Part shown: piece by piece, positions 59,322 to 64,000 of the stretch | How the letters are laid out: each line of letters begins with the position of its first letter | Position numbering within the stretch: position 1 is the first letter of the stretch | Assembly (NCBI GenBank): GCA_963693365.1 | Contig: CAVNZM010000003.1 | Coordinates: 10,788,001 to 10,852,000 of the forward strand | From: Amoebidium appalachense | Taxonomy: Eukaryota > Ichthyosporea | DNA: 64,000 bases | Direction: 5' to 3' | Position numbers and translations under genes: made by a program | Notes under the pieces: model-generated | What the model was told of the DNA's origin: nothing | What the model saw: the letters and a program-made list of their open reading frames with translations, nothing else | Database searches by the model: none

Positions 59322-61483
59322 AAGTTGAAGGCTGTTGCTTTGCTCGATGGAGGGGCTCAGGTTAATTGTGTGCATGCTTCGTTTATTCGTCGTTTTAATC
59401 AGGCCGGGGGGGAAATTCCTATATTAGATGCTTCTAGCACAGCCTTAGGTAGTGCTAATAATAGTAGTATGTCTGTGGAAGGTGTTTGTGTGTTGCCGTG
59501 TGAGATAGGTGGCCAGGCTATGCATATTGCTTGTTATGTGGTTAAGGATTTAGCTCAAAGTGTTTTGTTGGGAGCCCCATTTTTCCGTAGACATGTGAAT
59601 GCTTTGTTTGAACGTACGAATGTTTTAGAATTGCAGTCCGGCGTTAAAATTAAAACCCATGATGGGCTCGACGGTTATCAGTCTGGTGCTAGAACGGTAG
59701 CTGAAGTAGTAATCGAGCCTTATCAGTGCCAAACGGTACGTGTCCGGGCCGGCAATCATGTTAGGATAGGGGATTTAGGGGTTTTTACTCCGAAAACCCC
59801 ATTTCAGGAGGTGGCCCAATGGACCCTTAGTAGGGTATGGCCGGATAAGACAATAGAAATAGAATTAGTGAATCCGGGCATCGAGCCTATAGTGATTAGG
59901 TCAGGTGTTTCCGTCGGTAGTTTCACTAATGAGATTGGTAGTATAGAGGTCTCTCTTATTACCCAAAAGGAGGATGCCGGCTCGAAGGGTGACTCAGGAG
60001 GAGGGGGAACAACTTTATTTAACGTTAGCCACCAAAATGTCACCCGACACGATGGGGGGGGGGACCGGGACAGCACCGGTCCCACTCCCCCGACCCCCAA
60101 GAGGAAGGAGGGTCACCCCGGGTGTGAGAATGTGCAGGCAAGGGGGGAGGGTGTTGGTCTAACCCGTGGATCTGACGGGTTAACCAACACCGTGGGGGGC
60201 AGGGTGGCCACAGACCTGGCCCCCCACATACATGCACTAACTCATCAGGAATTGCCCGGGGGCATTGGTGTGCCGGGGGGAGGGGGGGGTGCTAAGGGTG
60301 ACCGCCTATATCCGGAGGTACCTCAACCTCACCCCGAGCAGCACCAATGTAATACAGGAGGTGAAATGTTAAGTGGCACTCCGGTGAATAAGGATGCATC
60401 CACTTGTGATGGGGGTAACCCGGAGTTAGTATTGCCGTTTGGTATGAAGGAGGGGGATTGGACGGTAGAACAGAAAAAATTGCTAGCTAAGTTATTTGAT
60501 AGGACTCGGTTTGCATTTCTGGCCGATGATAACGAAGTAGGCTTCGTTAAAGGGTTTGAAATGCAGATCGACACAGGTGATAATAGGCCGGTAGTGATGC
60601 CTAGCTATAGAATGGAGCAGTATAAATTGTCGGATGCGCTAATAATAGTGAGTGATATGTTAAAAAAGGGTCATGTGGAGCATAGTTCGAGTCCGTGGAG
60701 AAGTCCGGTGCTATTGGTTAAGAAGCCCGACGGGTCTTGGCGCCTAGTGAACGATTACAGGGCTCTGAATCGGATCACTAAGGCAGACCAATGGCCTCTC
60801 CCTAACATAGACGAGCAGCTTTCACAGCTGCACGGCTATACTCACTTTGCTAAACTTGATTTAAAAGCAGCTTTTTGGCAGATAAGGTTGGAGGAGAGCA
60901 GCAAGGAGAAGACTGCCTTTGCACTGGGTGACCAGCTGTTCCAGTACAAGGTGGTGCCGATGGGTTTGCTCTCCTCTCCAGCTATGTTGTGCCGGGTAAT
61001 GTATAAAATTCTCCACCCTCATTTGGATGTATGCCACCCTTATTTGGATGATGTTTTAATTAAAGGTAGGTCATTTGAGGAGTTAGTTAATAATTGTGAA
61101 AAAGTATTTTTAGCTTTGGGTGAGTCTGGTCTTCGTATTAGCGGTAGCAAGACTGTGATTGGTGTGCCGGAGGTTAAGTTTTTAGGTCATATTGTGTCTA
61201 GTAATGGTCTTTCCCCTGATCCGGAGAAAATCCGGGCCATAGTTGAGTGGCCCCGTCCTCAGACTGTCACTCAACTAAGGCAATTTTTAGGTTTAACTAA
61301 TTATCTTCGTCGTTATATTAAGGACTATAGTATGCTTGCTTTGCCGTTAACTAGTCAGACGGGGGGGGAGAAGAAGAATAGAATAGATTGGAATGTTGAT
61401 GCTGTTTCTGCTTTCGAAAAGCTTAAGTTAGCTTTGCAGTCTTCGAGTATGCTTGTTCATCCTGATTTTTCGGCCGGGGGGGG
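59187..61483 (+). CDS. pol: Gypsy protease and reverse transcriptase
   Basis: The start at ATG 59187 is the first in the open frame after the duplication. Protease: LKAVALLDGGAQVNCVHASF (Asp-Gly-Gly in place of the usual DSG/DTG), with a following ILLG-type segment SVLLGAPFF. A Gly/Pro-rich linker comes next. RT: VEHSSSPWRSPVLLVKKPDG, VNDYRALNRITKADQWPLPN, FAKLDLKAAFWQIRLE (catalytic Asp), KVVPMGLLSSPAMLC and HPYLDDVLIKG, then FLGHIVSSNGLSPDPEKIRA and TQLRQFLGLTNYLRRYIKDY. The frame is lost at a G run (61477-61483), where RNase H must continue in another frame. Confidence 0.9.
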
Positions 61484-61939
61484 ATGTTTAAAGTTCGGTG
61501 CGATGCAAGTAAGGTTGCTGAGGGGGCCGTGTTATATCAAGTGCAGGAGGGGCAGGATAGAGTGATTGCTTATGCTAGTCGTTCATTTAGTAAAAGTGAA
61601 CGTAGATATAGCAATCCGGAGAGAGAGTCCCATGCTATCTTTTGGGCAGTCTCACAGGCATGGAGGTATATACTCGCAGGCAGGACGTTTGAGGTCTACA
61701 CCGACCACAAGCCCTGCCTAGCCATGGCCGGCACCACTCGTCTGGTCAACGAGAGGATGCAGAAGTGGGCCGCGGCTCTCGGTGAGTTCTCCTATAAATT
61801 GTTTTATGCCAAGGGTGAAACAATGGTCGACTGTGATGCTCTCTCTCGTGCTGCTTATATTTTGTTTGAAGAAGAGAAGGAGGGGGAGGGGGGGGATCGT
61901 GAGAGACGGGGGGGGAGGGGGGGAAGGGGGGGCGAGTGA
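61484..61939 (+). CDS. pol: Gypsy RNase H
   Basis: FKVRCDASKVAEGAVLYQVQ carries the first catalytic Asp, RYSNPERESHAIFWAV the Glu, and FEVYTDHKPCL a further Asp; it closes with GETMVDCDALSRAAY. It follows RT after a one-base shift at G7. The tail is Glu/Gly-rich (EEEKEGEGGDRERRGG) and ends at TGA 61937-61939 in G-rich DNA; the protein-like sequence resumes in another frame (GIDAVSVDVSSWVPGLLAYK), then in a third from about 62024. Confidence 0.88.
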   Translation: MFKVRCDASKVAEGAVLYQVQEGQDRVIAYASRSFSKSERRYSNPERESHAIFWAVSQAWRYILAGRTFEVYTDHKPCLAMAGTTRLVNERMQKWAAALGEFSYKLFYAKGETMVDCDALSRAAYILFEEEKEGEGGDRERRGGRGGRGGE

Positions 61940-62029
61940 GCAGAAAGGAATAGATGCTGTGTCTGTGGATGTGTCTTCTTGGGTTCCGGGGTTGCTTGCT
62001 TATAAGTGTAGGAGAGGGGGGGGAGGTAT

Positions 62030-63889
62030 TTGTCGGTGTCTGAGGTCGGGACCGAGTCTCATGGCTCGGCCCCTGCCTTAGCACCTACGGCTTTGATCTT
62101 AGCTCAGGAGGAAGATGTGTTGATTGGTCTGGTTAAGAATTATTTAAAGGGGCCGGTTGATTCGATTAAATTTACAAATAAAAGGCAGATGATTAAGGTA
62201 GCTAAGTTAGCAAAAATGTGTCAGGTAGAGCAGGATTTAGTTTATCATTGTTCTGGGCCAGACGGACACCGAGTTTGGGTCCCGACGGCACTTGTGCCTG
62301 AGGTTTTGCATATGGTGCATGAGCATCCCATGGCTGGTCATTTAGGTGTAAATAGGACGTTGCTTCGTGTTAATCGTTCGTATTTTTGGCCGGGTATGAG
62401 TAGGGAGGTGAGGGATTATGTGTTGTCATGCATGCATTGTCAGGAAAGGAATGAGAGTCCCCACTCTCGTTCCCGCCCGTCGTTTATTAGGGATTTTAAT
62501 GTTCGTATGTTTGAAAGGGTAGCAGTGGATGTGGTCGGTCCTTTTAATTCTACGGTTGAGGGTAACACTGTTCTTGTTACCGTCACCGATGTGGCCACTC
62601 GTTGGGTTGAAGTTTTTCCTCTCCCCACTGCTAATGCCGTTTTGTTTGCTCGTATTTTTGTGGATGAAATTTGTCTTAGGTTTGGTTGTCCTCGTGTTTT
62701 GTTAACGGATAGGAGTCGTGTGTTTTTAAATCAGTTGGTGTCGGAGGTGTGTAAAATTTTAAGGGTAGCTCATATCACTACGTCTGCATATCACCCTCAA
62801 GCAAATGCCATCTCTGAACGTGTGCATGCAGTGTTTCAGAAGTCCTTTGGCAAAATGGTGGATGTGGAGGCTAATGATTGGGATCATATGTCTAGGTTTA
62901 TTGCTCATTCATATAATTCTACCCCTCATGCTGTGACTGGTTTTTCTCCGTTTTATTTGGTCTATGGGCAGGAGGCTATTAGTTTGTTAGATACGGCACT
63001 TTTGCCGATGGGGGGGGCTGACCGACTAACTTATCCCCACTGGACTGAGTTCCGGGAGCAGCTACTAACCCGGGCCCGGGCTGCACGTGATGCAGCTCTG
63101 GCCCGTACACAGCAGGCACAGGCACGTACAGACGTGTCCACACGTCCGTTACGTGAATTTGCCGAGGGTACTTTAGTTTTAATTAGGGATCATACTAGGA
63201 AGAAGAGATATAAGCAGGAGCAGGAAGGTAAGGGTGAAGGTGAAGGTCTTCGTAAGTATGGTAAGAAATGGTTGCCTCTTTTTATCGGTCCGTATAAAAT
63301 AGTGGCTAGGTTAGGTCCGACGGAATATAAGGTGCAGAGGTTAGATAATGAGAGTGATGTTAGATTTTATAATGTAGATGATATAAAGGAATATTATGAT
63401 AGGGCCCTTAGGGTTAAACGGCCGGAGGGCCGTCGAGTGTTAGATGCATTCACCCCCGACTATGACGGGTCGGTGGATGTATCGGAGGCTGCAGTAGATA
63501 AAATTATGGATAAAAAGGTTATCGAAGGTAAGGAAGGTAAGGTAAATTATTATTTAATTCGTTTTGAGGGAGGTTATCAGGAAGATCAGTGGTTGCCTGA
63601 GTTTCATTTGGATTGCCCGTTTTCTATTCGTGCTTATGAGGCTAGATTAGTGCAGAGGGAGTTGCCTAGTGCTCCCTCTCGGCCAAAGAGAGTTATTCCT
63701 CAGTTTAATCGTGGTGTGAAAAAGTCGGTGGGGGAGGGGGCCGGGGGGGGAGTGATGCAAATACACGTAGACACACGGGGGGAGGGGGAGGGAGGGGAGG
63801 AGACCGAGGAGGAGTATGAACGTAGTCGTAGGAATTTAATTTATTATCATAGGTGTCTCCGTAGGTATCAAGCTTATGGTGTAGATTAA
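62030..63889 (+). CDS. pol: Gypsy integrase with chromodomain
   Basis: Zinc-binding HHCC: HMVHEHPMAGHLGVNRTLL then VLSCMHCQ. Core: VAVDVVGPFNSTV (Asp), RVLLTDRSRVFLNQLV (Asp) and ANAISERVHAVFQKS (Glu), so all three catalytic acids are present. A GPY/F-like module follows: WLPLFIGPYKIVARLGPTEY. The C-terminal chromodomain is VDKIMDKKVIEGKEGKVNYY then LIRFEGGYQEDQWLPEFHL, with the aromatic Y and W positions expected for binding methylated histone tails. Ends at TAA 63887-63889. The chromodomain places this in the chromovirus branch and would direct insertion to marked chromatin. Confidence 0.92.
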   Translation: MSVSEVGTESHGSAPALAPTALILAQEEDVLIGLVKNYLKGPVDSIKFTNKRQMIKVAKLAKMCQVEQDLVYHCSGPDGHRVWVPTALVPEVLHMVHEHPMAGHLGVNRTLLRVNRSYFWPGMSREVRDYVLSCMHCQERNESPHSRSRPSFIRDFNVRMFERVAVDVVGPFNSTVEGNTVLVTVTDVATRWVEVFPLPTANAVLFARIFVDEICLRFGCPRVLLTDRSRVFLNQLVSEVCKILRVAHITTSAYHPQANAISERVHAVFQKSFGKMVDVEANDWDHMSRFIAHSYNSTPHAVTGFSPFYLVYGQEAISLLDTALLPMGGADRLTYPHWTEFREQLLTRARAARDAALARTQQAQARTDVSTRPLREFAEGTLVLIRDHTRKKRYKQEQEGKGEGEGLRKYGKKWLPLFIGPYKIVARLGPTEYKVQRLDNESDVRFYNVDDIKEYYDRALRVKRPEGRRVLDAFTPDYDGSVDVSEAAVDKIMDKKVIEGKEGKVNYYLIRFEGGYQEDQWLPEFHLDCPFSIRAYEARLVQRELPSAPSRPKRVIPQFNRGVKKSVGEGAGGGVMQIHVDTRGEGEGGEETEEEYERSRRNLIYYHRCLRRYQAYGVD

Positions 63890-64000
63890 TTTATTATTTT
63901 TCTTCGTAATTTATTTAATTTAATTTTTTTTAGGAGACTGATTAGTCTATGTCTTTTTAGGGGGTGTTAGATGTAATGTGACTGAGGTGGGACTCAGCTT
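63890..64000 (+). other. 3' internal end of the Gypsy element
   Basis: AT-rich, then TTTTTAGG, then GACTGAGGTGGGACTCAG, which corresponds to TACTGAGGTGGAACTCAG at about 53225-53242 in the three-LTR element. The polypurine tract and 3' LTR should follow outside the window. Confidence 0.75.

Larger units (their letters stand above)
57568..64000 (+). mobile_element. Chromodomain Gypsy retrotransposon (chromovirus type), 3' end outside window
   Basis: A 5' LTR (57568-58284), leader with hairpin, a gag-like short ORF, then protease, RT, RNase H, integrase and chromodomain in the Gypsy order. The 3' LTR would lie beyond 64000: the last bases (ACTGAGGTGGGACTCAG) match the non-autonomous element just before its polypurine tract. 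The element interrupts the DIRS element at 57567. The coding region is broken by a 148-bp duplication and several frame changes in G runs. Confidence 0.9.

Overview
This is a nuclear DNA window from an intron-rich eukaryote. Genes have spliceosomal GT-AG introns, AATAAA poly(A) signals and a TATA box, and the window carries Copia, DIRS-type and chromodomain Gypsy retroelements. Very long C or G homopolymers and CA/TG microsatellites fill most non-coding space. The combination suggests a protist or alga (a stramenopile-like lineage is possible), but nothing here fixes the species.

Layout. 0-2 kb: two short frame-broken coding fragments of unknown identity. 2.1-5.2 kb: a Copia copy on the minus strand (5' LTR, gag, protease, integrase), cut off inside integrase. 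5.2-10.8 kb: CA and C tracts, a strong hairpin, an inverted-repeat unit and an unidentified frame-broken ORF. 11.1-12.4 kb: a secreted protein with a ricin-B-like tail, TATA box and poly(A) signal. 15.0-15.8 kb: an intronless membrane di-iron hydroxylase of the sterol desaturase family on the minus strand.

18.6-43.9 kb: one large plus-strand gene. I could follow 33 exons with consistent phase (3,855 nt, about 1,284 residues). It encodes a chromatin remodeller: disordered basic N-terminus, PHD finger, extended PHD (ePHD), complete SNF2 ATPase with helicase C lobe, and a C-terminal cluster of PHD-like zinc fingers. Its introns hold long C tracts, minisatellites, copies of a C-flanked dispersed repeat, and decayed copies of the gene's own exons 13, 19 and 24.

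45.6-49.5 kb: two Copia fragments related to the first copy and joined head to head. 49.5-64 kb: a nest of elements. A DIRS-type element (RT, RNase H and only the tail of a tyrosine recombinase, minus strand) is split by a 4.77-kb non-autonomous element with three LTRs, flanked by a 5-bp target duplication. The upstream end of the same DIRS element is interrupted by a chromodomain Gypsy element that runs off the right edge. The non-autonomous element and the Gypsy share LTR ends, leader hairpin and 3' internal end, so the first probably depends on the second for mobilisation.

Several ORFs break frame, many of them in G homopolymers. Assembly error and genuine decay cannot be separated from sequence alone.
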